From Chloracidobacterium sp. UBA3360 (lineage in GTDB: Bacteria > Acidobacteriota > Blastocatellia > Pyrinomonadales > Pyrinomonadaceae): DNA of 5,038 nt. This document shows positions 4,310-5,038 of this stretch, in pieces (position 1 is the stretch's first letter; every line of letters begins with the position of its first letter). Below the pieces are notes generated by a model. It searched no databases. It was not told the DNA's origin and worked only from the letters and a program-made list of their open reading frames with translations. The translations under genes and the position numbers were made by a program. The stretch covers positions 1 through 5,038 of the forward strand of contig DEQS01000029.1 of the NCBI GenBank assembly GCA_002360555.1. The letters are read 5' to 3'.

Positions 4310-5038
4310 ATGGGACAGAAAGTACATCCATACGGCTTTAGGGTCGGATACAACAAAGATTGGCACTCGCACTGGTTTGCGAAACAGGAATACGCCGCAT
4401 TTCTCGCTGAAGATCTACAGATCAAGCGTGATCTGAAAAAGAAATTTGCCGGCGGCGGTGTCTCGCACATCGATATTGAGCGTGCAGCAACCCGTTTGAA
4501 GATCGTCATCTACACGTCGCGTCCGGGTATCATCATCGGCCGCAAAGGTGCTGAGATCGATGCTCTTCGCGAGGAACTTGAGAGAAAGACGGGCCGCGAA
4601 GTGATGGTTTCGATCCTTGAGATCAAGCATCCTGAGCTTAACGCTCAGCTTCAGGCAGAAAAGATCGCACAACAGCTCGAGAAACGCATTATGTTTCGCC
4701 GTGCTATGAAAAAGACGATCGAGGAAACTCTTCGTTTTGGAGCACAGGGCATCAAGGTTATGATCGCCGGCCGTTTGAACGGTGCCGAGATCGCAAGAAC
4801 CGAATGGTCGCTGCAGGGCCGCTTGCCGCTGCACACATTGCGTGCCGATATCGATTTTGGATTCGCAGAAGCGCTGACCACATTTGGCATCATCGGTGTC
4901 AAAGTTTGGATCTATCGCGGTGAGATCCTCGACCCGAATGCTTCGATGGCACGCGGAACGACGACCGACCCGATGAATGAGGTCAAGGTCGACCGAAATG
5001 CGATGAGAGACAGACGTCCGCGTAGGGACGACAGACGA
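4310..5038 (+). CDS. rpsC: 30S ribosomal protein S3 (partial, 3' end outside window)
   Basis: The first 243 residues of S3 are present with no stop before the window ends. S3 lies in the 30S head at the mRNA entry channel and contributes to mRNA helicase activity. MGQKVHPYGFRVG (1-13) is the classical start. The KH domain is seen with RPGIIIGRKGAEID (71-84; GxxG at 77-80). The C-terminal domain shows GIKVMIAGRLNGAEIARTEW, GRLPLHTLRADIDFG and GVKVWIYRGE. Most S3 proteins end at about 210-240 residues, so the terminal Arg/Asp-rich stretch (RDRRPRRDDRR) probably begins a charged extension. The start follows the L22 stop by 3 bases. The nearest purine motif, GAGGA at 4286-4290, is 19 bases upstream, so reinitiation after L22 termination is likely. 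Confidence 0.97.
   Translation, partial: MGQKVHPYGFRVGYNKDWHSHWFAKQEYAAFLAEDLQIKRDLKKKFAGGGVSHIDIERAATRLKIVIYTSRPGIIIGRKGAEIDALREELERKTGREVMVSILEIKHPELNAQLQAEKIAQQLEKRIMFRRAMKKTIEETLRFGAQGIKVMIAGRLNGAEIARTEWSLQGRLPLHTLRADIDFGFAEALTTFGIIGVKVWIYRGEILDPNASMARGTTTDPMNEVKVDRNAMRDRRPRRDDRR

Noticed and set aside
3913..4509. 198-residue open frame on the minus strand opposite the L22 tail and S3 start
   Set aside because: Its Ser/Thr/Ala/Val-rich content simply mirrors the Glu/Val/Ala codons of the L22 tail; stop codons are rare there because of base composition. No family resemblance.

Overview
The window is an internal piece of a bacterial str/S10-type ribosomal protein operon, read entirely on the + strand. 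The order is (end of tuf, EF-Tu) - rpsJ (S10) - rplC (L3) - rplD (L4) - rplW (L23) - rplB (L2) - rpsS (S19) - rplV (L22) - rpsC (S3, cut by the window end). This is the canonical order. The last codons of tuf at the left edge suggest that the str and S10 clusters are joined, as in many bacteria.

The organism is a bacterium with mid-range GC. Long low-complexity tails on L4 and L22, together with heptanucleotide arrays in the gaps, make me lean towards Acidobacteriota (Blastocatellia-like). That placement is an inference from style and was not tested by any search.

Layout: 1-20 end of tuf; 25-345 S10; 346-419 gap with two GC-rich hairpins; 420-1058 L3; 1059-1125 gap with an ATTTGAG-type heptamer array inside a 6-bp inverted repeat; 1126-1965 L4; 1958-2287 L23, overlapping L4 by 8 bases; 2288-2370 gap filled by two facing heptamer arrays; 2371-3201 L2; 3202-3236 short gap with a hairpin related to the first array; 3237-3527 S19; 3528-3595 gap filled by facing heptamer arrays that form a strong stem; 3596-4306 L22; 4310-5038 S3. 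No non-coding stretch exceeds 83 bases, and I see no promoter or convincing rho-independent terminator.

The encoded proteins cooperate in ribosome assembly. L3, L4, L23, L2 and L22 are 50S proteins: L4 and L22 line the peptide exit tunnel, L23 forms the docking site at its exit, and L2 and L3 lie near the peptidyl transferase centre. S10, S19 and S3 build the 30S head. The genes themselves are ordinary. The unusual material is the heptameric repeats occupying most of the larger gaps, the lack of Shine-Dalgarno sequences where those repeats abut start codons, and the charged tails on both tunnel-constriction proteins.
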